NCBI GenBank assembly: GCA_039621445.1
Contig: CP154955.1
Span: 11,210,241 to 11,274,240 of the forward strand
DNA length: 64,000 bases
Reading direction: 5' to 3'
Source: Euglena gracilis
Taxonomy: Eukaryota; Euglenida; Euglenophyceae; Euglenales
Below the pieces are notes generated by a model. It was not told where the DNA came from. It worked only from the letters and a program-made list of their open reading frames with translations, and searched no databases. Of the stretch, positions 10,668 through 20,912 are shown one piece after another. The first letter of the stretch is position 1. Each line of letters begins with the position of its first letter. The position numbers were made by a program, and so were the translations under genes.

Positions 10668-12773
10668 GGCAGACACAATTGTTGGACCCCGCTGGACATT
10701 TTCGTTGGCCCCCGCCTGCCGGAAATGGGAGACTGGCGGACTTTTCTGTAGAGCCCCCGGGGACACAAATAGAAAACCCCCCGGCCCATGAAGTTTAGGC
10801 CCCGATGGACACTTTTTGCTGGGAAACCCGTCTGAAACCTGGAACTGAAAATTCCACGGCAGAGGCTGCGATTCAAATGAAATTAGGTGGAATGGCTTTG
10901 AGAGTCTGAGTATTTGATCATCTTCCACCCAAAAGATGGGGCTAAGCTACAACTCCCAAAGTGTCACAAATGTGGAGGGCAGAGACGGATCATCCATTAA
11001 CTTAATTATCCAGTAAGCTGTTCCACACTGTCTCTCATTACAATGCCACACATTCACATTGATGACCAAACTTTCTATCTATAAATTAAATTTTTCTGAA
11101 GCAACCTTTCTTGGTAGTAATGAACATTCCCTAAACATTCCAACTGTGGTCTGTGTCCATGTTTGAGCAAATATGCAAAAAAATAACCTTCAAGCTTAAA
11201 CAGCTTTGTGTCCACTGCGCATCATGCAAAGCAAGAGGCAACAGCGGCTGTGACGGGGGTACACAGCTTTTCAAAAGCACTCACCTTAATTTAGATCATA
11301 TGAAAATACAATGTACAGCTTTTTACGGGTCATTTAACAGAACAGGTGGTCTCTTTGCCCACCAACATCCAAAACACTCTCTCCACTTTTACGAATGTTA
11401 CCATCTTTTCACATGTGATGCGGTGTGTCTGTAGTGTGTCCTGGCCGTCAGGCAACGAGGTGTTTGGAATATTTTTGCATATATCCTCCCCCATTCCTCC
11501 CCCACTGTCGTTGGTGACTCTTGGAGACAGTCAACAATCATCTGGTACGACTGCTCTTGTGATCTTTCTGTCCGTTTACCTCTGGGTAGTGAACGCGATT
11601 TTTTGGCAGATAAACGTGTTCAGTCCTCGTGTACAATGTCAATAAACGTGTTCAGATCACGATTTTTTTTGTGCAGGAAAACGTGCTCAGTCCACGTGTA
11701 CAGTGTCAATAAACGTGTTTAGATCACAGTATTTTGTGCCCAAATAACACACCCCCTGTTTTCCTTTGGTTTTCCATGTAAAAATAACACCCCCCCCCAA
11801 ATAACACCCCCGCTGGGGGCCCAGTTCGGGTGCCCAAATAACACACCGGGCGGTTATTTGCGGGTTAATTAAATTGACCAGCCTTAGAACAACCTCAGTC
11901 CCCGCTTCATTGATAGAGAAACCATTGGGGGTGTTGTGGTCGCGGGGGGGGTCGCGGGGGGGTCGCGGGGGGGAAAATGGGTTTCGCGGTAGGTCATGTG
12001 TGACTTGTGTGACGTGATTCCGGTCTTCTAATTTTAGATCCCAATTAGGAATTTGCGTGCCATTTGGGTCCGAAAATAGGTCCAATTAGGAATTTGGGGC
12101 CAATTTTTCGTATTTTTGATTCCTAATTGAGAGGTAAATTTCTAAGTAATGCGAATTTTTTGTACTTTTCAGACGCCCGAATCGGGCTCAGGGTGGGGTC
12201 GCGGGGGGGTCGTCGGGGGGGTCGCGGGGGGGTCGCGGGGGAAACACCCCCACTGAAAAAAAAAAGATGGAAAAAAATATCAAATGGGGCACATGAAGAG
12301 CAGTTTTGGATGGAGGCATTTGTTGATTTCGCCTTCGACGATGGTGGCCGAGATCGATGGCATTTCACTGCTTGGGGTTGGAGTTCTTTTGTTCAGCAAT
12401 GGGCAACATGTGGGCAAAAATTAAAAGGTGACAAGCAAGGAAAAATTTGGGTCACTTGTCAAACAACAAAACAGTCCGTAATGGGTGGGGTGGGAAAGGT
12501 GTCGAGCGTGACATTGTCAGCACAACCCACAGGCATGAGGTAAACAAAAACTGTAAGAACGGAAAGGGGGAAAAAATCACGAGTCCCGCACATAGTGTGC
12601 ACGCGGGCTCAACGAAAATATCCATGGGGGCCTAAACCTCTTGTCCATTGGGGACCAATAATGGTGTCCACGGGGGTTCTTGGGGAGGTGTCCGTGAGGG
12701 ACAACAAAACTTGTCCAAAAGGGATCTTCATTTTGTCCGAAACTCCCAAGTCGGGTGTCCGCTAGCGGTAATA
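10661..12773. mobile_element. 2.1-kb insertion with diverged inverted ends inside copy A gag
   Basis: Copy A gag breaks after the Asp-Ala-Val codons at 12,772-12,780 and resumes with the next residues of copy B (Leu-His-Phe) at 10,660 and below. The junctions share TAC on both sides, so joining with one TAC restores the gag frame. The inner ends are rich in tggaca and gtttaggcccc words in opposite orientation over about 150 bp, a diverged long TIR. The interior has no convincing ORF. It holds a block of aataacaccccc units (11,745-11,860), cgcggggggt tandem units (11,940-11,970 and 12,195-12,240) and a gtgttcagatcac duplication (11,605-11,735). Confidence 0.65.
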
Positions 12774-13564
12774 CTGCGTCAAATTGCTCTTTCATTTTCG
12801 GTTTCACCTAACTCGTCTACTTCGGCTGCCAAAGAAAGCCATTTTGAGTACCATAGGTCTATGGACCTCCATTTTCGGTCATGGGGGGCATATTGCCGCC
12901 ATTTTTTATCCAGAGTGATTCTGGAAACTAAAACGGAACATGATGAAGCATATTGCTCATCCAAATTCTGAAAAGAAATGCGCCAGCGAATGACCAATTG
13001 TCTGGCGCGTTCCTTTTCGTCTTTTGGTAGACAATCTATGAATTCCATTTTGATCACCTCCAGATTTTCGTCCTGGGTTGGTCCCTTCAATTCCCAGTAG
13101 TACTCCCAGTCACGGAAAAACTGTTTCCATGTCGTTGGGTCACCGTCCCATTGGGGCCTCACCTTTTTCACGATGGCGATAATTCCTTTGATATCTTTCT
13201 GAGACTCCCACGGCCCTTCGGTGGTATTCAGGGAGGTCGGGCCTGGGCGCAAAACCGCACCATGCGCGGGTACCTCGGTGGTTGCACGAAGTGTACTTTT
13301 GGGTGTATTTTGCGAATGCGCATTCAATATTCCACTTGGTGTACCATAGGTACCTTGCAAATCGCGAATGCGCGAATGGTGATGCTGAAGCATCTCAGGA
13401 TCAATACCACGTGCGGGAGTGCGGCTCATACCGCGACAAAGTTCATATTCCCAGATTTTTCGATTTCTTTGAGGGTTTCGCTGGGCCTTCTCTTGAAAAC
13501 CAACCCCATCATCCAAAAAAATGGTCCATTGGGACTGGTACCGCTGGGGGAGGGACCATTGCAT
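12772..13564 (-). pseudogene. Copy A gag, N-terminal half
   Basis: The translation matches copy B gag: NTTEGPWESQKDIKGIIAIV, then PQWDGDPTTWKQFFRDWEYY, then MEFIDCLPKDEKERARQLV, then a Lys-Lys-Trp-Arg-Gln block and SIDLWYSKWLSLAAEVDEL. This Trp-rich core is the capsid-like region of Ty3-type gag. A frame disruption follows near 12,780, and the sequence continues past the inserted element at 10,661. Confidence 0.8.
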
Positions 13565-13697
13565 GAGCAGAATCGTAATTTAGTGGCAATGTGCCAATAG
13601 GCTCTGCCACAGGTGCGCTATTAGCGCTTTTGGAGCTGGAATCTGCGGCAAGTGTGCCTACAACACCCATATCGGGTTTTTGTTGTAAAAAACGCAA

Positions 13698-14342
13698 TTA
13701 CGCGTGTACTTGATCTAACTTTTCTGCGAAGTCACGAAAATTTTTCTCCAAATCATCGAGAATTTTCAGATGATCGGTGATTGCACCAATATTTTCCTGC
13801 AAACGCTTAATACGCCTGCGGCGTTTGGACATATCGTCCAGAAGAGGGATTTTGTCAGAAAAAGGCCGGAAATCTTGCGAAATTTTTCCAAATCCACTTT
13901 CCAATTCCCGTAGTCGCACAGCTAGAGTGTGCACCACTTCGGAAATAGGCTCCAGTTGTGGAGATTGTTTGGAAGGAGGGGTATTTTGCGGATTCCGCAC
14001 GTTTTCAGCCATTGGAAGAACACCGAAACTTGCGCGGATAGCGCTGAGAAATCTTTTTGCAAGTTTTTGACTTGCTGGTTCACTGTTTCCTCGGTCCGTA
14101 TCGGACTGTCACAAAAATTTTTCCTGACTTGGTGATTTTCATCATGCATATCTTCAGAAAATCGCTGAAATTCTGAATTATGTGAACATGGTACCGCATT
14201 GCGGTTCTGCAACTCCGCAATTGCGGTTTGGATGTCAACAATATTATCCTGCCACGGTTGGTGGTAAGCATCCTGCCTGCTCGCGATATTCGCGATATGG
14301 GCGTAAAGACTTGTTATTTCAGCGGAATTTTCACCACACCTA
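13698..14342 (-). pseudogene. Copy A coiled-coil ORF, C-terminal part
   Basis: Heptad-like sequence (RLRELESGFGKISQDF, then RIKRLQENIGAITDHLKILD) aligns with the C-terminal 150 residues of the copy B coiled-coil ORF (QLRNVEESQGNLAQEL, then RIRHLETEVDRICGQLQLVE). A frameshift lies near 13,930-14,010. At 14,342 it is cut by the TIR element carrying the EF-1alpha fragment. Confidence 0.75.
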
Positions 14343-16104
14343 CAGGGGGGCGTTTAAAAGTGTTTGATACTAAATTCCGTTTGGTGTTTAACTCGTCGGG
14401 TTTAAATCCGTTTTAATCCCGACGAGGATCCCCCCTCGGCCGGATTTAAACCACCGAGGTTAAGCATTACAAATTTCAGAATCATGAGGAAATTCCTAAC
14501 CCAGAACCTTTCTGTGGATGGTGTGTTGAGAAACAAAGTCCTGTTTCCCTTGTTTTTCCTTTCCTCCCTTCTAGAGAGGCTGTCCCTGGCGACAACGTTG
14601 GCTTCAACGTGAGAACATGTCTGTCAAGGATATTCGCTGTTGTTATGTGCTCGAACGCCAAGAAAGATCCCGCCAAGGAGGCTGCTGACTTCAGTGCGCA
14701 GGTAACCCTCTCTTCAAACGCTCAGCAGGACTTAAGTCGGCAGAGTGTTTTCATAACTGCTATCACAAGGTTGGTTCCAGGGCTTTCATGGGGGGGTTAG
14801 GATGTGTATCCCTTGACCAGGGTTTTGGAGAAGTGCCAAAAAAATTTTCAACCCTCGGGCCCCCTTGTCTGGCTTCAAGAATGTTTCTGGTTGGTGCCAT
14901 TCTGTATGCGAGATAGATGAATCGGCGTTTTGTTCCTTTTCCATTCACGTTTCTTCAGGTAATCATTCTGAACCACCCTGGTCAGATTGACAACGGTGTC
15001 CCCGTGCCCGTGCTGGACTGCCACATTGCCGGCAGAAGTCCACTGGCAAGATCTTTAAGACGAAGATTGACTGTGGCCATGCGTGGGGTTTGACTTGGCC
15101 CGTAGAGCCTTGTTCGTGTTTCAGTACCCCCCAGAAAGTCCGTTCCCCCCATGAGTTCCTGTAAACTGAAAATCTCCTTCAGCCCCCCCCCCCACTGACA
15201 GCAATTCCTGTTCCGGTCTCGGACTGCCATCCCCCCAAATGTCACTTTTTTGGCCCCTGAAGCAAAAAAAATCCCCCCCCTGAACTCCGTTTTTTTGGGG
15301 CACCCCCCAGAAAGTTGCATTTTTTGCCCGTTCTCAGACCAACGCCCCAGCTGTGACGCTGTCAAACCCTTGAAGCGGTTGAAGTCTTTCCATTTGCCAT
15401 TGTTTTGGCATTAATCACCCAGGGTCTTTGGTTATTGGTCAAAGTTGAAGCTGAAGTTGAAGAAGATTAAACGACTCAGCGAAGTGCAGTTGCTTCCACG
15501 ACTATTTTGTTGCTGTCGGTGTTCATGGGGTCAAAAAAATTTTTCACCACACAGTTTGAAAAAAATTCAATGATTCTGAAAAGAAATGCAGAAAAATATT
15601 CTCTCCTTTTTTGGCCAAAAAAGGTCAGGCGATGTCTGTACAAAGCTTCTTTTTAAGTCACTGACCCCCCCCCCCCCGGGGGTGGGTCCGCGCCGGGGGG
15701 GTCCCACGCCGGAGGCGCTGGGCATACGGCGCGAAGCGCCGAAAGTTTTTGAAAATTGCCTTTAACGGGCCCGATTTTGGGGGATCCCCGCCCCCCCCCG
15801 GGGGGGTCCCGCGCCACCCTGGGTGGGTGGGGGGGGGACCTCCCCCCCGGGGTCTGAAAAAGAAGCCTGGTCTGCACCGTTCGACGTGCGCCTTCGGCGG
15901 TGCCTCCCTCACCCGACGGAATAATCTACCACCCGAAAAGAAAAACGAGACGGAAAATTTTTTCCGGCTGACACAATGAAAATTTTTTTGGGCATGACAC
16001 CAGAAACGGAATTAAACCGACGAGGTTTGGACCCAAAACGGAATTAAACCGCACGCTTTTAATCCCTTTTTATTAAGTACCTTGCGCTTTTAAACGGTCC
16101 CCTG
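14343..16104. mobile_element. 1.76-kb TIR transposon carrying a captured EF-1alpha gene fragment
   Basis: The ends are inverted copies: CAGGGGGGCGTTTAAAAGTG on the left and, in reverse complement, CAGGGGACCGTTTAAAAGCG on the right (17 of 20 match). Subterminal tttaatccgtttt words follow on both sides. TA flanks both ends (14,341-14,342 and 16,105-16,106). Removing the element plus one TA rejoins the coiled-coil ORF of copy A at the exact residue expected from copy B. No transposase is present. A non-autonomous element of a TA-targeting superfamily such as Tc1/mariner fits, but the superfamily is not proven. Confidence 0.85.
14575..15090 (+). pseudogene. Elongation factor 1-alpha fragment with a retained intron
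   Basis: EF-1alpha delivers aminoacyl-tRNA to the ribosome. After an acceptor-like ttctag (ending 14,574) the sequence encodes EAVPGDNVGFNV, then with a small deletion and frameshift SVKDI, then CSNAKKDPAKEAADFSAQ up to 14,701. A GT-AG intron of 257 bp follows (14,702-14,958, gtaacc to ttcttcag). Coding resumes in phase as VIILNHPGQIDNG and PVLDCHIA. These are hallmark domain II/III stretches of EF-1alpha. Homology fades after about 15,090. The retained intron shows that genomic DNA, not cDNA, was captured. The frameshifts make it a pseudogene. Confidence 0.9.
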
Positions 16105-16510
16105 TACAGTATTTTCACTCCAACCGGGAAAGTCTTTCCTCCAATTGCTGCACATAAGTGCTGGAAGCGAAACCTTCACCAGGTTGGGTGTGCATATGGT
16201 GAAAATTTGCCGATTCACGGCTCAGTTGCATAATGCGCTGATGCGCTTCCTGGAATGCAGCAGGTGGGGTATCAAACTGCTCCAAGGTAACAAAAGCTCC
16301 CGTATCAGGATTTTTGTGCTCAGAAAGTGCGGTTATTGGCTCCACTTTTGTAAACAAATTTTTCAAACTATGTTGCATATGCAAAAATGCCGCATCATTG
16401 CTGGATTGCGTCTCACACAAATGTCTCTGAGAGTTTTGTGCAGGTGTGTCCTCCTTTGGAGGACATGCCAGCATGCGGTGAACCACATCAGTGGGTGGGT
16501 TGTTTGTCAA
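16105..16510 (-). pseudogene. Copy A coiled-coil ORF, middle part
   Basis: The translation (FLHMQHSLKNLFTKVE, then a Phe-Gln-Glu-Ala-His-Gln-Arg-Ile block, then YVQQLEERLSRLE) matches the copy B coiled-coil ORF (FLHVQDGMSHLFAQLE, FQEAQQRI, IQLLEERISHLE). It continues beyond the inserted element at 14,342. The N-terminal third of the protein and the element's 5' end are missing on the right. Confidence 0.8.
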
Positions 16511-16559
16511 TTGTGCCCGTAGGCATCATTGCGACATCCTGATGCGGGGAAGTGTAACA

Positions 16560-17200
16560 AGATGCCTGACTTTGTAGGAGTGACTTTTTTGAAAATGTGT
16601 TTTGGGTTGAAATTCATCAACACACCCAAGCTGGGGAAGGCAACACAGCAGGTAGAAAGCCTTTTCACCTTGAAAAATTCCTTCCTTTTTGGAAAACCAA
16701 CAAATTGCATTAAGAAAACCTCCGGAAATTCAAATTAACGTTTAGCGCAGAACGCATCAACTTGTTTGTTTTTGCAAAAAAAAACATCTCCCAAATGTTT
16801 GTCTTCAGCTTGCCTGGATGGCATCCTGGGGGTCAAAAAATAAGCATACACACACATATATATGTATATATACATATATATACACATATATATACATACA
16901 TATATATGTATACGTATATATGGATATGGATATATATACATATATTTATATATACACACACATATCTTTACATTTATATGAAATCAACACATATACTAAG
17001 AATTATTCTGTTATTTGTTGTATTTACTTTTTATTCCAAAAGAGATATTTGCGGGAAAAAAATACACAGATAGATGGATGTTAAATACGAAAAATCAAAA
17101 TTTCAATATAGAAGGTCAAGAAATTCAAAAGTGGGGGGAAATTTTGTGCTCTGGATCAGGCAATTGCTTAAGCACTAGGCAATTGCTTAAGCACTGACCG
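16560..17200 (+). repeat. Interspersed repeat, copy 1 of 2
   Basis: It matches 55,345-56,020 in the same orientation. Shared landmarks are gtgacttttttgaaaatgtg, gaaattcatcaacac, a CA/TA microsatellite, tttacatttatatg, acacagatagatggatg and caattgcttaagcac at the end. The second copy is longer because G/C-run sequence is inserted in it. Confidence 0.75.
16846..16972. repeat. CA/TA microsatellite
   Basis: Interrupted acacac and atatat units cover about 125 bp, matching the cleaner (ac)n(at)n tract at 55,753-55,803 within the sister repeat. Confidence 0.9.
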
Positions 17201-17207
17201 ACCTCGC

Positions 17208-17633
17208 TGTGTACTAGGCAGCATGAACGTGGCACTTTGCATAGCAGCAATCTGCAGAATGTACAGTGGCATGCCAGAAAGCACCATTCCAGGTTCTGTA
17301 ATACAAATTGCAGAATTAGGAATGGCCTATCCTATCTCGGATCTGCCTTTCCCTTCACAGGTGGTATTATTTCCTTCATGATTTCATTTGCCTGATCAAA
17401 GGCAATTTCAATTTCAATTTCATTCCGACTCGTTGGAAACAATTTGTGGACCGGCATTTTCAAAATCCACCTGGTTGTGCCTTGTGCTCTTCATAAGCCC
17501 AAAGGCAATAAAACTAATAGTAAGTGAAAGACTTTCTTTTTTTTTACTCCTCTGGGTTCTTGTTCCCACGGGAGGGTGTAAGTAGAGGACCGAACAGGCA
17601 GTGGGTGGGGAAGATGACAGGGACGTACCAACT
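17208..17633 (+). repeat. Plus-oriented 5' LTR of a copy A-type Ty3/gypsy element
   Basis: It begins TGTGTAC and ends GGACGTACCAACT. It is the reverse complement of the LTR family at 3,057-3,467, with long matching stretches such as atttgcctgatcaaa and agaatgtacagtggcatgcc. A PBS follows at once. No matching gag or pol lies downstream and no second plus-oriented LTR is found, so this is a truncated 5' end or an inverted piece of copy A. Confidence 0.8.
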
Positions 17634-17648
17634 TGGTAGCAGATTAGG
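17634..17648 (+). promoter_or_regulatory. Primer-binding site (initiator tRNA-Met type)
   Basis: TGGTAGCAGATTAGG starts directly after the LTR. TGGTAGCAGA is complementary to the 3' end of eukaryotic initiator tRNA-Met (ending CTGCTACCA). Copy B and the TRIM have the same core. Confidence 0.8.
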
Positions 17649-18019
17649 TTCGGTGTTTCCTTTCCCCCTTCTCCCCCCTTTGCTAAACAGGTGACTTCAT
17701 CAGATGGAGTGGTGCTGAGCCTATATGGCTACAAATCATCCACGAGCTGTTTTGGAGCCAACTTAACTAGAGCGCAGGTACAATCTTGGAGGAGGTCTGG
17801 GCAGTATAATGCTTGACGGCAGTCCTTCTAATTTTGATTCAGCTGTTGCTTTACCTTTGGGGTTTGTTCTGTGTTCTTTGTTCTGCAAAAAAAAAATGCA
17901 GAGCTCAATCACCAAACACATCAGCTGTGGATTAGACATCTTTGGGAAAAAGTGGTGGGTGAGAAAGAAAAGTCACAGGAGTATGGGAACTCCAACCCTG
18001 TGGGTAGCCACTATAGGGC
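17649..18019. other. No recognisable feature
   Basis: This stretch lies between the truncated 5' LTR/PBS and the minisatellite. I see no ORF with a recognisable domain, and it does not match the 5' untranslated region of copy B. Confidence 0.4.
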
Positions 18020-18168
18020 CAAACTCCAGCTCTATTTTGGCATGCCCCCCACCCCATTTTTCAGCTCTATTGAGCATTCCGCCCTACAAATAATAAGTCA
18101 TGCTCTACGGCTATCCCCCAAAAGCAAAAGCGCTTTCCAGCTCTATCGAGCATTCCCCAACCCCGTTT
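18020..18168. repeat. agctctatcgagca minisatellite, left part
   Basis: Degenerate units of cagctctatcgagcattcccc. The array continues at 41,026-41,290, on the other side of the DIRS element, so the DIRS element inserted into it. Confidence 0.75.
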
Positions 18169-18229
18169 TCTCGGACTCCCACGACAGAGGAAGGGGGAGG
18201 AAGGGACCAAGAGGGCGAAGCACAAGAAG

Positions 18230-18324
18230 ATGGTGAGGTCCTGCTTTCCTTGCCGGCTGTTCTGTTCTGTGTTTGTGCGTGCGCGGGGGGTACTTCTTAC
18301 TGCGCCTTTGTTGCCGGAGTTGGC
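18230..18324 (+). repeat. DIRS inverted terminal repeat, recombinase side
   Basis: atggtgaggtcctgctttcc through ttgccggagttggc is repeated in reverse complement at 40,907-41,000 with few differences. The outer extensions of the two arms differ, as expected for DIRS. Confidence 0.85.
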
Positions 18325-18383
18325 GATGATGAGGCCTCCTCCGACACCTTGGCGAAGCTGAACCGTCGTGGCCCCGCCCCCCC

Positions 18384-19767
18384 TCACCTCTCACATGGTC
18401 GCTTGGTGGGGGGGGCCCCCCTCGATGGGCATGGTTGTCCCTTTCTGGTGTGTTCCTGGGTGGGTGGTTGGGGCTGCTTGGTTGGGGGTCCCCTTGTCTT
18501 TCTTTTTCTGCTGATTTTTTGGGTGGGGGGGTTGGGCTCACCATCTTCTTGTGCTTCGCCCTCTTGGTCCCTTCCTCCCCCTTCCTCTGTCGTGGGAGTC
18601 CGAGACCATTCGGGCTCCGCACTGCGAGATGGTGAGGTACTGTGCACCCCCCTTTGGGCCATAATATTTTGAATTTTTGATACGACCCCAAGTCGCAAAT
18701 AATTGGCTTGGAAGGCCCCAAAATTTTTCCACTGACCCAGCTGCTGGACTTCTTCCACTTGCAAACCAGCATTTTTCCACCATAAAACCCCAGCCCCTCT
18801 GGTGCTGTGGGGTTTCCAGTGGGTGGTGTCCACCCCCCCCCCTCTTGCAGAATTTCTCTGGTAAGGGAATTCACCCTTTCTGATGTCAAAGGTCTTTTAC
18901 CATCCAAAGACCACAACAAATTATTTTTGTGCCCAACCATGTGGGCTGTCCTTTCCACAAACTCTTTCAATAAATGCCAGGGGCTGATGAGGGGGGTGTG
19001 TGGCAAATTCAAAATCTCCTCCCGTCTTGGGAATTGCCACCGTTTCCTTTGCAATAAAATGAAAATTTTTTCTCCCAGGAAACTGATTTTTCGCTGTGTC
19101 CTGGCTAAATCAACCCCCCTGTGGAGGGCCAACAGCCTCCAACAGATGATGAGTCTGTTTCTGACCTCTTTCACAGATAGGTCTGAGAGGGGTTTGGATT
19201 TCTGATGATGTTTTCTAAGAAATCAGTGGGGTCCCAAAAATGGGCATACTTGCAGACATTGGAATTCCATTTCCTTTTCAATGGAGACAAAAGAGGGGAA
19301 AACCTCAATGACCCAAACCCTGGGAGTAATAAATCTGCTGCATATGCATTTCGTGCAGGGTTGAGACTGTGGGCAGCCAGATCAAGGATGGCCTCAGCCA
19401 TCCTGTGGACTGTGCAGTCCTGCAGGGGCACCCCATTGTGCAGAAATTGGCCCATCAAAGTCCTGAAGTCTGAGTCATATCTTTTGACATTTCCCAGATT
19501 TTTTATGTAAGTGTCGATGCTGCACATCGAAACTTTCTGGGATTGTAATATTTGCCTGACACAATCAAGCAGGCCAAATTCCACCTTGGGGGGGGCATCT
19601 CCTCCCCCCAGCAGTTGGTGAACAGACCCCACTGGGGGGGTACTAGCAAAACCTTGCTGCCTGGCTGCCTGATTGACATTAATTGGCGCCACCATGATGT
19701 CGAAGCCCAGTGGGGTACGATCAACAGAAAAACTAGGTCTGGGTTTAACATTAATCTCTGAACCCAT
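18384..19767 (-). pseudogene. DIRS tyrosine recombinase (two frameshifts)
   Basis: It integrates the circular DNA intermediate. Three frames in order carry one protein. The N-terminal part is at 19,767-19,171. The central part (19,174-18,840) has the box-I-like LLALHRGVDLAR, with the first catalytic Arg. The C-terminal part (18,833-18,384) has HSTRGAG, the H-x-x-R pair, then VEEVQQLGQWKN and AFQANYLRLG with the nucleophilic Tyr. Frames break near 19,172 and in the C run near 18,835. The C-terminal tail runs through the ICR, as happens in DIRS elements. The frame breaks could be real decay or homopolymer length errors. Confidence 0.85.
18532..18640. repeat. DIRS internal complementary region (circle-junction copy)
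   Basis: It reads caccatcttcttgtgcttcg through gtgggagtccgaga, the reverse complement of the left terminus (18,169-18,236). It then continues with gaccattcgggctccgcact through atggtgagg, matching the right terminus in reverse complement. The join at about 18,604 defines both ends of the element to within a base or two. Confidence 0.85.
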
Positions 19768-20912
19768 TGGGGAATGATGCTCCAGGGGGGGTTTGCATAA
19801 ACTGGGGGGGGGGCCTCAAATCTGCCTTCAAGGCATCCACCAGCAAAGCCCCTTGGTGGGGGTATCGACAAACAAACTTGGGGAATTTTTTGTTGCTGGG
19901 TGTGCAAAAACATGTCCACCTCTGAGGTGATTTCCTTTCTGAAAAACTGAACAATTTGGTGAAAGATGTTTAGGTTTAGGGTATAATCCCCTGGGTCCTT
20001 TTGCTCCCTGGTCAGGGAGTCTGCCAATTTCTCCTTTGTGGGAACCCAAACCACCTGCAAATTGATTTGCTTTTCTTGGCAATGATGCAGCAGGGGTTTT
20101 AAGATAGAATTTAGGTATGGCCTTTTGCCTCCCCATTTTGTTAAATAACTTACAGCCACCTGGCTGTCCACGTGGAGCACAATTGTTTGTTTTGGTTTGG
20201 CTAGTGCCTTTACTGTTTCCACTGCAGCTTGTAATTCTTTTTGATTTATGTGAAGGACATGCAGGTCCCTCCAAAAATCCTGCACCTTTTGGCCTGAAGC
20301 TTTGTCCAGCCCCCCCCCCCCACTGCCAGGTGCTGCTGTCCGAAAAGAGCTCCAGAGAGGCCTGGGACTGAAATGCCCTGCCCACACCTGGCTGTAAAAA
20401 GGCTTTTAACTCCACAATTTGATCTTTGACCCCCTGGGGAATGGTCAGGGTGTGGTCCCATCCCCACTTTGTGTGCAAATCCACCATTTTGCAAAGTTGA
20501 TCTGTCAGAATTCTGAGAAAAGGCATTGAGACTAAATAGCTTCTGACTTGTTCCACAATAGAACTGAGTTTTCTGTGGCTCATTTTCTGTGCTGTGAGCA
20601 CTTTGCCTAGCTCCTTTCTTAAGGATTTTAGTTTTTCCTGAGGAATTTCCAATTGGCCTGTTTTCAGATTGATCAACTGGACCAAATGCTTTATTTCCTG
20701 TGTTGGTTCCAGACAGGATTTGGGGAGGTTTAATCTGAAACCTGCCAGTAAAAGGTCTGTTTTACTTCTGCCAAATGTTGGGCTGCAGTCTTTTTGCTGG
20801 GGGCTAACAGCAAAATGTCGTCCAGGTAGATGAAAACTACCTTGCCTTCCTTTCTCCATTTTCTTTCCCAGACTCTCATAAGACTCATAAATTTTTGTGG
20901 CAGGCTGCTTAT
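19503..20912 (-). pseudogene. DIRS RT (C-terminal half), RNase H and methylase-like domain
   Basis: After the TRIM the RT continues with KEGKVVFIYLDDILLLAPS (YLDD active site, near 20,815-20,855). Connection-type sequence follows (LEIPQEKLKSLRKELGKVL), then RNase H residues (LELFSDSSTWQWGG; LHVDSQVAVSYLTKWGG; VWVPTKEKLADSLTRE). The domain after RNase H contains EVDMF and YANPPWSIIPQW. NPPW-type motifs mark the Dam-like methyltransferase region typical of DIRS ORFs. The frame breaks near 20,855, at the C run near 20,310 and at the G run near 19,805. Confidence 0.85.
20908..20912. repeat. TRIM target-site duplication, left (CTTAT)
   Basis: CTTAT also stands at 21,936-21,940. Keeping one copy restores the DIRS RT frame. 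Confidence 0.9.

Larger units (their letters stand above)
9220..16510 (-). mobile_element. Ty3/gypsy copy A: internal remnant (protease linker, gag, coiled-coil ORF)
   Basis: This region is collinear with copy B from about 33,400 (linker before protease) to about 38,000 (middle of the coiled-coil ORF), in the same orientation. Protease, RT, RNase H and integrase are absent, and homology resumes only in the 3' region at 3,468-4,190. Two younger insertions interrupt it, at 10,661-12,773 and 14,343-16,104. Stops and frameshifts are present and no 5' LTR in the expected orientation is seen. It is an older, deleted relative of copy B. Confidence 0.8.
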
